Translations under genes and position numbers: made by a program
The notes under the pieces: model-generated
Told to the model about the DNA's origin: nothing
Database searches by the model: none
What the model saw: only the letters and a program-made list of their open reading frames with translations
DNA from: UPXZ01 sp964568675
GTDB lineage: Bacteria > Bacteroidota > Bacteroidia > Bacteroidales > Paludibacteraceae
Direction: 5' to 3'
Assembly (NCBI GenBank): GCA_964568675.1
Contig: CAZMQV010000007.1
Span: forward strand, 1-64,000
Length of the DNA: 64,000 nucleotides
Part shown: positions 8,685 through 16,840 of the stretch, one piece after another
How positions within the stretch are numbered: position 1 is the stretch's first letter
Layout of the letters: each line of letters starts with the position of its first letter

Positions 8685-10337
8685 TTATTTGCGCTGGTCA
8701 AGCTCTGCTTGTGTTTTTTGGCGCAATCCGGGATTCTCTTTTACCATCGCTCGCTGCGCCTCTTCGGGATAACCGGCACGGATAATTCCAGGAGGCAAGC
8801 CTTGTTCGTTTTTCAAGAAAACACCATTCTCTTCTTTTTTTATATTCCCGTCAATGTATTTAACCAACAAAAATTCACCTAAGCTTTTCCATGTTTTAAC
8901 TGTCAATTCCATTGATGAAACACTGTAATCTGTTAGAAATTTGCGTGCTTCAGATTCGGTCATGGCTGTAGCCGTCTGCTCAATTCCGGGAAGTTCTTTT
9001 TCAAATCCGCTTTCAACTTCGCCTTGTTTTTTTCTAATATCCTGCATCATGGGCGCAAATTTACCATAAGCATAATTGGATACAAAATTAAAGGTCCAAA
9101 ATGCCGAAGTGGCAGAATAATCCAGCAAACCTCCATTCGCGGAATCAAACGACCATGGAACTTCGGTAGTGCAACCATATACCGGAATATATACATTGCT
9201 TGCCGCATCATCCACACCAAACCACAAAATACCGCCTACATAGTTGGGGAGCCAACTGCGCAATTGCGCTACAAATGAGAATGCTGTTTGCTGCGTGGCG
9301 ATGGGACGTTCGTGTCCGTAAAGCACACCATCTACCTTGAAAGTGAGTGGGCTATGACGCAATTTCGAGCCAAATTGACCTGCTCCGACACCTTTGGTCA
9401 TGTCAAACTCGGTGCCTTCATATTGGTCACGCATAAATGATTTCAAATCATTTACACTCAACTTGCGTTCCGGTTTAATCCACAACGGCATTCGGGTTTT
9501 GGTTTCCCCTTTCACATAGCTAATGTAACCATTCATTTCGCTGTTGACGTGGCGAAAAAATGACCATACACGTGCTTCGCAAATTCGCAAGCCCGAATAA
9601 TCGAGCGGATTATACACGTCCGAGAAACTAAACTCGTTGTCTTTTCCTTTAAAATATCCTTTCTCACGCGCAAAACTCACAACATCTTTCGAATACATGC
9701 AGTTCGATGTATCGTCAAATGGTATCGTAGTGATTCGAGCTTGGTTGGCATGGGCAGAAACGCAATCATCGGGCAAACGAAGCGCAACCCATACAGCACC
9801 CTTATTGCCAACTCCTTTGCCTATCATCTCCAGAATCCACACTTCGTTGGGGTCGGCAATAGAAAAGGACTCACCGGAGCTATAATAACCGTACTCCGTT
9901 ACCAAATCGGTCATGATTTTAATGGCTTCGCGGGCGGTGCGTGAGCGTTGCAAAGCAATGTAAATCAGGCTACCATAGTCAATAATTCCGGTAGAATCCT
10001 GCAATTCGGGATGACCTCCAAAAGTGGTTTCACCAATAGCAAGCTGGTGTTCATTCATGTTACCGATAACATTGTATGTTCGTTCCGCTTGTTTTATCTT
10101 ACCTAAATATTTCCCCGAATCCCAGTCAACCACATCGAGCATAGCGCCTCGAGGATGAACAGCCGCCGGAAAATGATAAAGCGAACCGAATAGCATATAC
10201 GAATCGGCAGCATACGAAATAAAAGTAGAGCCATCTGTGGTAGCTTTCTTACCTACCAAGAAATTGGTGCAAGCTAACGAAGGGAGAGTGATTGCTGCAA
10301 ATAGAATAGCAACAAATAAAGTACGTTTAAACGACAT
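8685..10337 (-). CDS. C69-family (U34) dipeptidase, secreted
   Basis: A 550-residue peptidase of the PepD/C69 family, Ntn-hydrolases that cleave dipeptides and short peptides. A signal peptide is followed directly by CTNFLVGKKAT, so Cys23 is the predicted N-terminal nucleophile after processing, as in the family. Further family features are DGSTFISYAADSY, the FGGHPEL region and SADPN/GEIWI-like segments (SIADPNEVWILEMIGKG). The residues LPSLAC before the nucleophile also resemble a lipobox; if the Cys were lipidated the enzyme could not be active, so signal peptidase I processing is more likely. It is expected in the periplasm or envelope and is monocistronic, with a TAATTTTG box close upstream. 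Confidence 0.9.
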   Translation of the reverse strand: MSFKRTLFVAILFAAITLPSLACTNFLVGKKATTDGSTFISYAADSYMLFGSLYHFPAAVHPRGAMLDVVDWDSGKYLGKIKQAERTYNVIGNMNEHQLAIGETTFGGHPELQDSTGIIDYGSLIYIALQRSRTAREAIKIMTDLVTEYGYYSSGESFSIADPNEVWILEMIGKGVGNKGAVWVALRLPDDCVSAHANQARITTIPFDDTSNCMYSKDVVSFAREKGYFKGKDNEFSFSDVYNPLDYSGLRICEARVWSFFRHVNSEMNGYISYVKGETKTRMPLWIKPERKLSVNDLKSFMRDQYEGTEFDMTKGVGAGQFGSKLRHSPLTFKVDGVLYGHERPIATQQTAFSFVAQLRSWLPNYVGGILWFGVDDAASNVYIPVYGCTTEVPWSFDSANGGLLDYSATSAFWTFNFVSNYAYGKFAPMMQDIRKKQGEVESGFEKELPGIEQTATAMTESEARKFLTDYSVSSMELTVKTWKSLGEFLLVKYIDGNIKKEENGVFLKNEQGLPPGIIRAGYPEEAQRAMVKENPGLRQKTQAELDQRK

Positions 10338-10359
10338 AAATTCTATGATTAAAGTTGAA

Positions 10360-10367
10360 CAAAATTA
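10360..10367 (-). promoter_or_regulatory. Candidate -7 promoter box of the dipeptidase gene
   Basis: TAATTTTG on the minus strand, 23 bases before the start codon, fits TAnnTTTG. I see no convincing -33 TTTG at the right distance. Confidence 0.4.
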
Positions 10368-10513
10368 TAGTTTACAACATTCCTGTATCTTCGCTTTTCG
10401 ATGAAAGTAAGGCACTGAAAACGGGACAAAGTTAGCGAATAATTTTTAGAACTTTAGCATGAGGTTTTTTGTTTTAATATTACAATGAATATTAACCTTT
10501 AAGTACTGTCGAA

Positions 10514-10756
10514 ATGAATACAATCTTATACATTATTATTGGAGTTATAGCTGGTTTCATCGCAGGCATAATAATGAAACTAAACGGCACGAGGCTACTG
10601 ATTTACATTTTAGCAGCGATTGTTGGGAGTCTTTTAGGCGCATGGTTATTTGGATTCCTCGATTTTGTGGTGGAGAACGAGCAAATCGGACGCAGCATAG
10701 TAGCTTTCTTCGGCTCCGCGTTGCTGATGTGGTTTCTGTATCTTGCCAAAAAGTAG
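10514..10756 (+). CDS. GlsB/YeaQ/YmgE-family small membrane protein
   Basis: An 80-residue protein with three hydrophobic segments (about 4-22, 28-48, 60-77) and the Gly-rich GVIAGFIAGIIMKLNG pattern of the transglycosylase-associated (GlsB/YeaQ) family. Members are small inner-membrane proteins linked to stress responses; the biochemical role is not established. It stands alone between the divergent dipeptidase gene and the convergent mscL. Confidence 0.85.
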   Translation: MNTILYIIIGVIAGFIAGIIMKLNGTRLLIYILAAIVGSLLGAWLFGFLDFVVENEQIGRSIVAFFGSALLMWFLYLAKK

Positions 10757-10801
10757 GCGAAGTCAGTTAGTGGCAAGCGACAATCTATTATCAGGTATGA
10801 T

Positions 10802-10842
10802 ACAAAAAATTCGCCCTGAAACGGTTGAATTTCAGGGCGAAT
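10802..10842 (-). terminator. Intrinsic terminator of mscL
   Basis: A perfect 13-base stem, ATTCGCCCTGAAA (10809-10821) with TTTCAGGGCGAAT (10830-10842), 8-base loop. Read on the minus strand it is followed by a T-run, just after the mscL stop. Confidence 0.9.
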
Positions 10843-10864
10843 AGATAATATTGCGAAGGATCTT

Positions 10865-11296
10865 TTATTTCTTATCTTTCAGCAGGTCACGAATTTCTCC
10901 AAGCAATACTTCCTCTTTCGATGGAGCTGGAGGAGCAGCAACTGCTTCTTCTTTTTTCTTCATTTTGTTGATCCCTTTCACCATCCAGAAAATAACCAAG
11001 GCCAACAACAGGAAATTGATAGCTACCGTAATAAAATTACCATAAGCAAAAATCGTAGTGTCGGCCAGTTCACGTGCTTTATCGAGTGGCAGACCGGCGG
11101 GTACATCACCTTTCATTACCCAATACAAGCTACTAAAATCGGGCTTTCCGATTATTGCGCCAACGATAGGCATAATCAAATCGTCGATAACACTTGTTAC
11201 AATTTTTCCAAATGCTCCTCCGATGATTACTCCGACTGCTAAGTCGATGGCATTGCCTTTAACAGCAAATTCTTTAAATTCTTGTATAAATCCCAT
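10865..11296 (-). CDS. mscL: Large-conductance mechanosensitive channel
   Basis: MscL forms a homopentameric inner-membrane pore that opens under hypo-osmotic shock. The 143-residue protein shows the amphipathic N-terminal helix FIQEFKEFAVKGNAIDLAVG, TM1 (GVIIGGAFGKIVTSVIDDLI, about 22-41), a periplasmic loop, TM2 (FITVAINFLLLALVIFWMV, about 88-106) and a charged cytoplasmic bundle ending EEVLLGEIRDLLKDKK. Length is normal. It has its own promoter and terminator, so it is monocistronic. Confidence 0.97.
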   Translation of the reverse strand: MGFIQEFKEFAVKGNAIDLAVGVIIGGAFGKIVTSVIDDLIMPIVGAIIGKPDFSSLYWVMKGDVPAGLPLDKARELADTTIFAYGNFITVAINFLLLALVIFWMVKGINKMKKKEEAVAAPPAPSKEEVLLGEIRDLLKDKK

Positions 11297-11325
11297 AATT
11301 AAATTGTTTTAATGATTACAAAATA

Positions 11326-11357
11326 CAAATATATGGACATTATTGAAATAAAACAAT
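11326..11357 (-). promoter_or_regulatory. Candidate promoter of mscL
   Basis: Minus-strand TATATTTG (11333-11326) is an exact TAnnTTTG box; a -33-like ATTG (11357-11354) lies 20 bases upstream. Confidence 0.55.
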
Positions 11358-11391
11358 AATTTAATACAGAATCATAACTTTACTCGTAAAA

Positions 11392-11574
11392 ATGAACGGG
11401 CATTTCGTGAAAGCTTTACTTCTGGTGAAAGGAATAGGCATTACGAAAGAACAAGCAAATACATTTACTGCACTTTATTTTATGGAACATCGGGGGCGCA
11501 TTCACCGTTACAAAGAATCAAGCGATATGATGAGATCCGGAGAGTTGATATTTTTTGAGGAAAAGGGAGTATAA
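11392..11574 (+). CDS. Small hypothetical protein (60 residues)
   Basis: Open frame of 60 residues starting MNGHFVKALLLVKGIG. Composition looks plausibly coding and a TAACTTTA box (11375-11382), one base off the promoter consensus, sits just upstream. I recognise no family and see no signal peptide or membrane helix. It runs up to the minus-strand secDF terminator. It could be spurious. Confidence 0.35.
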   Translation: MNGHFVKALLLVKGIGITKEQANTFTALYFMEHRGRIHRYKESSDMMRSGELIFFEEKGV

Positions 11575-11609
11575 AAAAAGGAGGCTGCCCATATTGTGGA
11601 CAGCCTCTA
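11573..11609 (-). terminator. Intrinsic terminator of secDF
   Basis: Minus-strand hairpin GAGGCTGTCC / GGGCAGCCTC followed by a run of seven T residues, about 45 bases beyond the secDF stop. One internal G-T pair. Confidence 0.8.
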
Positions 11610-11653
11610 CTTTCTGCTTTATAAATAACACGAAATTACAATTTGACTTGTTT

Positions 11654-14600
11654 CTATTTCTTCACTGTTCCCAGCGCTAATTTCTCACTTTTCTTTTTCC
11701 TTTTTGACATGATGATGTCATAAGCTACCGGTACCGCTACAAACAACGTAGAATATACCCCCAAGAAAGTACCCACTAAGAGCGCGAAGATAAATCCGCG
11801 AATAGTATCACCCCCAAAGAAGAAGATAGCAAGCAACACGACAAGAACGCTCGCCGAAGTACTAAACGTACGACTTAGTGTGTCGTTAAGCGCTTCGTTG
11901 ATAATTTCTTTTTCTTCACGTTTCGGATATAGTCGTTTGTTTTCACGGATACGGTCGAAAATAACCACGGTATCATTTACCGAGAAACCGATATACGTTA
12001 GCAACGCAGCTATAAATTCCTGGTCAATCTCCAACGAGAACGGAAGCACTCCCCAAAGTAAAGCAAAAGCTCCAATAATTATTATTACGTCATGCCCAAG
12101 TGAAGCCATAGCCCCCATGGAGAATCCGAAATCGCTAAATCGGATAAAGATATAGGTAGATACCAGAATGAGTGATATAATAACAGCCCAAATGGAAGAT
12201 GTTTTAATGTCATCCGCGATAGTTGGTCCTACTTTCTGTGAGTTCACCAAGTTGTTCGACACAAAATGCTGCAAATCTACATTCTCATTTAAGAATGGTT
12301 TCAATCCTGTGTAAAGCTTAGCCACCGCCTCATCATCGGCTGTGCTTGATTGGTCTTCAATCTTATATTTTGTTGATATACGCAACTTGTCATTGTTTGT
12401 TCCAATGCTGATTACTTTCGCGCTTGCTTCTTCAAAATTATTTTCCAAAGCTTTACGAACATCTTCCGCATCTATTTTTTTATCAAACTGAACAATATAA
12501 TTGCGTCCACCGATAAAGTCGATACCATAACTCATACCTTTGAAAGTAACACCCAGCAAACTAATTGCAATTAATGCAAGCGATATGATATAAGCAGTTT
12601 TACGTTTACCGATAAAATCAATATTGTAGTTTTGGAACCAAGTACTTGTATTTCTGGTTGTAAAGTTGATTTGTTTCGCATTTTCACGATTCGCGTATGT
12701 TTCAAGCATTAAGCGTGTGAGGAATATGGAAGTAAGGAAAGATGTAACCAAACCAATTATCAACGTAGTAGCAAAGCCTTGAATTGGACCCTGACCAAAG
12801 ATGTAAAGTACAATACCGGTTATGAGCGTAGTAACGTTGGCATCCACAATTGCTGATATTGCATGATTAAAGCCATCGTGAACCGCTTTTTTCAAATTCT
12901 TTCCGGCATCTATCTCTTCACGTACCCGCTCATAGATCAACACGTTTCCGTCCACTGCCATACCCAGCGTGAGCACAATACCCGCGATACCCGGCAATGT
13001 GAGCACAGCACCAAATGACGCAAGAATACCAAGCAAGAAGAATACGTTGACAAAAAGTGCAATATCGGCGATAATTCCCGGAATTAATCCGTAATAGAAA
13101 ATCATGTAAAGCATTACAAGCAAGAAGGCGATGGCAAATGACCATACTCCGTTATTAATTGCCTCATCTCCAAGTGAAGGACCTACAACGTCTTCCTGAA
13201 CAATGCGTGCTGGTGCCGGCATTTTACCGGATTTCAACACGTTAGCTAAGTCTTTTGCTTGCTCAGGGGTGAAACGACCGGTAATTTGCGAATTTCCACC
13301 GGTGATTTCATTCTGAACGGTAGGATAAGAATAGATATATCCATCAAGGGTGATAGCGATTGACTTACCAATATTTTCTTTGGTCATTCGCGCCCAAGTT
13401 TTTGCGCCTTCTGCGTTCATCGACATGCCTACTTCGGCAAACGAAGAGTTTTGTCCAAATTGGTCTCTTGCATCGGTGATTACACTACCGGTAAGTGGTG
13501 CGCGACCGTCGCGACTTGATATTTTAATAGCTACCAACTCATAATACTTATCGTTTTCATCCACCGCGTTTACGCTCCAACGAAGACCTAAGTCGCGAGG
13601 GAGTACCTCTTTCACCTGTTTCAAGTTGAAGTATTGGTTGATTTTGGCTGTATCGCTACTTGCCGCCATACCCACAACAGGCCCTCTTGCCACTTGTCCG
13701 CCTTGCGCGTTAACAGCAAGGATAGCAAAAAGCGGATTCTCTTTTTTATCTTTTTCTACTTGTTTCAGCGAGTCGGTTGCTGTTTGTGTTTTGCTTGTCA
13801 TCGCTGCTTTCAGGCTGTCGGCAAGGGTTGCCGAAGCTGTAGTAGCTGTAACCTTTGCAGAGTCAGTTTTAGCAACAGATGTTGTATCACTTGCTACCAC
13901 CGCACCGCCAAGTTGCGCAATAACTTTGTTTGCCTCAACGATATTATTAATGATTTCGCTCAAATCATAAGTAGGCCAAAATTCCAAATTAGCCGAACCT
14001 TGAAGCAGTTTACGAACACGTTCAGGCTCTTTTACACCCGGAAGCTCAACCAGAATACGACCTGAATTTTCAAGTTTTTGAATATTTGGCTGAATTACAC
14101 CGAATCGGTCAATACGCGTACGAAGCACATTGAAAGAGTTGCTAATAGCTCCATCAACCTCTTGTTTGAGAATGGTGTAAACTTGATCGTTTGTACTGCT
14201 TAGGGTAATTCGATCTTTCAATTCAAAAGTACTGAAAATAGTAGCCAATTTTGCTTGTGGATCGATTTCTTTGTAAGCCTGAACAAACAAATCGAGATAT
14301 TGCACTCCGCTACTCTTTTTTTGTTTTTCAGATGCTACTTCAAGCGCTTTATTGAAATTGGGAGTGGTGTTGTAGTTGGAAAGAGCCCTCAAAATATCAG
14401 GCACGGATACTTCCAATGTTACGTTCATACCACCTTTCAGGTCAAGACCTAAATTAACCCCTTTTTGACGAGTTTCTTTAAGTGTATAACCTAAATATAC
14501 TTTTTGTTTACCTACTGAATCCAAAAATGCATAATAAGCATTGTTGCCTACGATGTCCAATTGGATACTTTTTTCCTTAGCTGACAGGTTTGCGAATGCG

Positions 14601-14749
14601 CTGCTTTTCTCAAAATTTGATTTTGCCGTAGCAGCAACTTCTTCCGCCTTTGTTTCGTATCTTTTTGTCACAAGATTAAATGACAAATAGAAGGCACAAA
14701 TAAGCGCAAGTGCAATCCCCAGAAATCTTACAAGCCCTTTGTTTTGCAT
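11654..14749 (-). CDS. secDF: Fused protein-export membrane protein SecD-SecF
   Basis: A 1,031-residue inner-membrane protein of the RND superfamily that uses the proton-motive force to help complete Sec-dependent export. The SecD half (about 1-650) has a first TM helix near residues 10-28, the motif LGLDLKGGMNVTLEV (about 100-114), a large periplasmic region with a low-complexity Ala/Thr/Ser insert (about 285-330), and a membrane domain carrying GMAVDGNVLIYERVREE (about 605). The SecF half (about 700-1020) carries GMSYGIDFIGGRNYIVQFD and GFSVNDTVVIFDRIRENK (about 925). The single-chain fusion is usual in Bacteroidota. It is monocistronic. Confidence 0.97.
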   Translation of the reverse strand: MQNKGLVRFLGIALALICAFYLSFNLVTKRYETKAEEVAATAKSNFEKSSAFANLSAKEKSIQLDIVGNNAYYAFLDSVGKQKVYLGYTLKETRQKGVNLGLDLKGGMNVTLEVSVPDILRALSNYNTTPNFNKALEVASEKQKKSSGVQYLDLFVQAYKEIDPQAKLATIFSTFELKDRITLSSTNDQVYTILKQEVDGAISNSFNVLRTRIDRFGVIQPNIQKLENSGRILVELPGVKEPERVRKLLQGSANLEFWPTYDLSEIINNIVEANKVIAQLGGAVVASDTTSVAKTDSAKVTATTASATLADSLKAAMTSKTQTATDSLKQVEKDKKENPLFAILAVNAQGGQVARGPVVGMAASSDTAKINQYFNLKQVKEVLPRDLGLRWSVNAVDENDKYYELVAIKISSRDGRAPLTGSVITDARDQFGQNSSFAEVGMSMNAEGAKTWARMTKENIGKSIAITLDGYIYSYPTVQNEITGGNSQITGRFTPEQAKDLANVLKSGKMPAPARIVQEDVVGPSLGDEAINNGVWSFAIAFLLVMLYMIFYYGLIPGIIADIALFVNVFFLLGILASFGAVLTLPGIAGIVLTLGMAVDGNVLIYERVREEIDAGKNLKKAVHDGFNHAISAIVDANVTTLITGIVLYIFGQGPIQGFATTLIIGLVTSFLTSIFLTRLMLETYANRENAKQINFTTRNTSTWFQNYNIDFIGKRKTAYIISLALIAISLLGVTFKGMSYGIDFIGGRNYIVQFDKKIDAEDVRKALENNFEEASAKVISIGTNNDKLRISTKYKIEDQSSTADDEAVAKLYTGLKPFLNENVDLQHFVSNNLVNSQKVGPTIADDIKTSSIWAVIISLILVSTYIFIRFSDFGFSMGAMASLGHDVIIIIGAFALLWGVLPFSLEIDQEFIAALLTYIGFSVNDTVVIFDRIRENKRLYPKREEKEIINEALNDTLSRTFSTSASVLVVLLAIFFFGGDTIRGFIFALLVGTFLGVYSTLFVAVPVAYDIIMSKRKKKSEKLALGTVKK

Positions 14750-14808
14750 GAAAAAATTTTTATGAATTAATTAATTGATTATTTATTTTCAGTTTTTTAA
14801 ACGGACTG

Positions 14809-14816
14809 CAAATATA
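14809..14816 (-). promoter_or_regulatory. Candidate -7 box of secDF
   Basis: Minus-strand TATATTTG, an exact TAnnTTTG match, about 60 bases before the secDF start. The -33 element is not clear. Confidence 0.4.
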
Positions 14817-14971
14817 CGACATTTTTTAATTCTATCATAAATATTTTTAGTTTCGCTGTCTAAAAACTTATATTTAAGTTGATTATTGTGTCGCTATGAC
14901 CTTGTTTTTATTCAAATCAATCACATTACTGTGTGCCGTTGCGTTTTTTATCATCTTTTTTTGCCGTTTAA

Positions 14972-15003
14972 TTTGGAGAATCAATATTCTTGTCGTACCT
15001 TTG
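14972..15003 (+). promoter_or_regulatory. Promoter of the initiator tRNA gene
   Basis: TTTG (14972-14975), 20 bases, then TACCTTTG (14996-15003): an exact match to the Bacteroidota -33/-7 consensus. The tRNA begins 20 bases downstream. Confidence 0.85.
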
Positions 15004-15022
15004 CATCGCAAAACAAAAATAT

Positions 15023-15094
<72 letters not shown>

Positions 15095-15104
15095 CTAAAT
15101 TATA

Positions 15105-15137
15105 AAAGGAAATTTCTTCGGAGATTTCCTTTTTTTG
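15105..15137 (+). terminator. Terminator of the tRNA gene
   Basis: AAAGGAAAT / ATTTCCTTT stem with a 10-base loop, followed by a T-run, ten bases past the tRNA end. Confidence 0.85.
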
Positions 15138-15258
15138 ATATTTAGAAATAAATCTATAGATAAATATTTCATTTTCCCGCTTCAAGCCTATCCAATCTGA
15201 CATCTATATGTTTACTGTTTACGTTTTATACAGCAAGGGTTTTGATAAAATTTACATG

Positions 15259-15570
15259 TTACTTATTCCGGTGATATGCAATAATTGAAAATCTTGGTAA
15301 TATTTTATGAATTACAGCTGAATTTGAATCATACGATGTCAATGCTACTCAATCGCCAACTGCTGGAAAATCCTCACGACTATTGGCAGAAAATCGCATA
15401 TTACCAGTAATCTCAGCTTCAAGTTCACAATTAGTAGTCTTGACGATATATCTCTCTTTATGTTCTAATATAATTCTTCCTATCTCAAAGTTTTCAAGAT
15501 TCTGTTCAATCCTGAATTTTTCAAGTTTGTTATTATATCCTAAATCTTCTAATTTTATTTCTGTATCCAT
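15259..15570 (-). pseudogene. rsgA: Remnant of an rsgA-type ribosome-associated GTPase gene
   Basis: From the ATG at 15570 the frame reads MDTEIKLEDLGYNNKLEKFR and continues through GRIILEHKERYIVKT and SREDFPAVGD, the N-terminal OB-fold region of RsgA/YjeQ/EngC proteins. At the place where the family has GDW, the Trp codon is a TGA (15351-15349). Beyond it the same frame goes on with VALTSYDSNSAVIHKILPR, again typical of the family, and ends at a TAA at 15261-15259. The whole GTPase domain (about 230 residues) is missing. It is therefore a 5' fragment with a nonsense change, directly beside the restriction island, and is probably debris from insertion or deletion there. Confidence 0.8.
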
Positions 15571-15592
15571 GCTGTAGGATGTATTTAGCATT

Positions 15593-15728
15593 AAGCACAA
15601 CGGTTGGCGGCTTGGCGAAGGCAGGGCATTTAGCACTACTATTGATGCGAGAACTGAACTTCAAATATATCACAAAACTTCAAACGGGGCAATTTACCCC
15701 TGCTTGCGTTCAAACCGCTTGTTAGCCG
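15593..15728. repeat. Large imperfect palindrome, attC-like in layout
   Basis: About 136 bases whose ends pair imperfectly: GCGGCTTGGCGAAGGCAGGG (15607-15626) against CCCTGCTTGCGTTCAAACCGC read in reverse (15698-15718), with AACGGTTGGC at the left and GTTAGCC at the right end. A smaller GGGG(C)AATTTACCCC hairpin lies inside. The dpnA fragment takes its stop codon (TAA at 15724-15722, within GGCTAAC) from this element, as cassette genes often do. I believe similar elements are scattered through Bacteroidota, but no integron-integrase gene is visible, so a recombination-site role is inference. Confidence 0.6.
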
Positions 15729-16525
15729 ATCGCCCCTTTATTTTCAAGGTTTAATTCTGTTTTATATTCTGCTCTTGGTTCTTTGACAAGGAATAATTCA
15801 AGCTCTTTTTTGTCGTTGAAACCACTAATTTTTTGTTTGTAATTTGACGCAGTTTTAAGATTTTCGATTTCGATTTTTCGGTTTTTACTGATTCCCAGAA
15901 ATTCTTCTTCTTGGTCAATTCCTAGAAATCGTCTATTTGCCAAATTAGCTGCAATTCCTGTTGTCGAACTTCCTGTAAATGGGTCTAAAATCCAAGCGTT
16001 TGGCTTTGTCGAGGCCAAAATAAGTCTTGTCAAAACTGAAAGTGGTTTTTGTGTCGGGTGTTTACCACACGATTTTTCCCAAGGTGCAATTGCTAGCAAT
16101 TTCCAAACGTCTTTCATCTGTTTGTCGCCATTAAGTTGCTTCATTAATTCATAGTTGAAGTAATGAGGAACTTTTTCGCTTTTTCTTGCCCAAATTATCT
16201 GCTCTGTCGAGTATGTAAAATATCTGCACGAAAAGTTTGGTGGTGGATTGGTCTTTTCCCAAGTCACAACATTTAGGATTTTAAAACCTAATTCGTTTAG
16301 AATTTGTCCAACTAAAAAAATGTTGTGCATTGTTCCACTTATCCAAATTGTTGCATCATCTTTCATTTTGTCACGAACCAATGGAAGCCATTTGCGATTG
16401 AAGTCATTTATAAATTCAAAGTCTTCTGATTTGTCCCACTTACCTTTATTTATGCTTACGATTTGACCGTTTTGAATTGAAAGTCCGTTGTTAGATAAAA
16501 AATAGGGTGGGTCAGCAAAACTATA
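15722..16525 (-). pseudogene. dpnA: DpnA-type DNA adenine methyltransferase, N-terminally truncated
   Basis: The frame begins immediately after the dpnD stop codon and reads YSFADPPYFLSNNG, so motif IV (DPPY) is present but everything before it (roughly 40-50 residues including the start) is gone. The rest matches the second methyltransferase of the DpnII system: KWDKSEDFEF, TIWISGTMHNIF, TWEKTNPPPNFSCRYF, GKHPTQKP and the SAM-binding DPFTGSSTTG near the C-terminus. The first in-frame ATG is at 16381, downstream of DPPY, and a protein made from there would lack the catalytic motif. Translation through the dpnD TGA would restore it as a fusion. Most likely a broken gene. The last residues and stop lie inside the adjoining palindrome. 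Confidence 0.85.
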
Positions 16526-16840
16526 TCAATCAACTAATGATTTCAATCGTTCTAAGTTTTGGAAAATATGATTTTCAGGTTTATTTAACTCGTCAAAATG
16601 CTTTTGTTCATCTTCATAGAGATAATTAATAATTCCTTTGATAAGCATATTTATTTCATCTTGCTTACTTTGACTATTAATATCTGTAAAGTTAACTTCT
16701 GCAAAGTCATTGTAGTCTAATACTATTTCAGCTTTTTTATATTGGTCATTTACCTTTGAGAAAGCCTCTTGAATTGTTACAGCTTGCACTTCTACAACAC
16801 GAGCAAGTAATTCTTGAATTTCAATTTTAAATGTTTGCAT
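16526..16840 (-). CDS. dpnD: DpnD/PcfM-family protein
   Basis: A 104-residue protein whose first half (MQTFKIEIQELLARVVEVQA ... IVLDYNDF) matches the DpnD/PcfM domain, a small alpha/beta module found beside DpnI in pneumococcal DpnI cassettes. Its function is unknown. The start overlaps the end of the nuclease gene by 14 bases, so the two are translationally coupled. The C-terminal half (DEINMLIKGIINYLYEDEQ) is helical and not recognised. Its TGA stop is followed in the same frame by the dpnA fragment. Confidence 0.85.
   Translation of the reverse strand: MQTFKIEIQELLARVVEVQAVTIQEAFSKVNDQYKKAEIVLDYNDFAEVNFTDINSQSKQDEINMLIKGIINYLYEDEQKHFDELNKPENHIFQNLERLKSLVD

Noticed and set aside
15593..15728. 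Bona fide integron attC site
   Set aside because: The end boxes deviate from the GTTRRRY/RYYYAAC consensus and no integron integrase gene is present; recorded only as attC-like.
15349..16528. TGA recoded as tryptophan
   Set aside because: Two in-frame TGA codons (rsgA remnant, dpnD end) could suggest recoding, but both genes are otherwise truncated and intact core genes here use TGG for Trp; Bacteroidota use the standard bacterial code.
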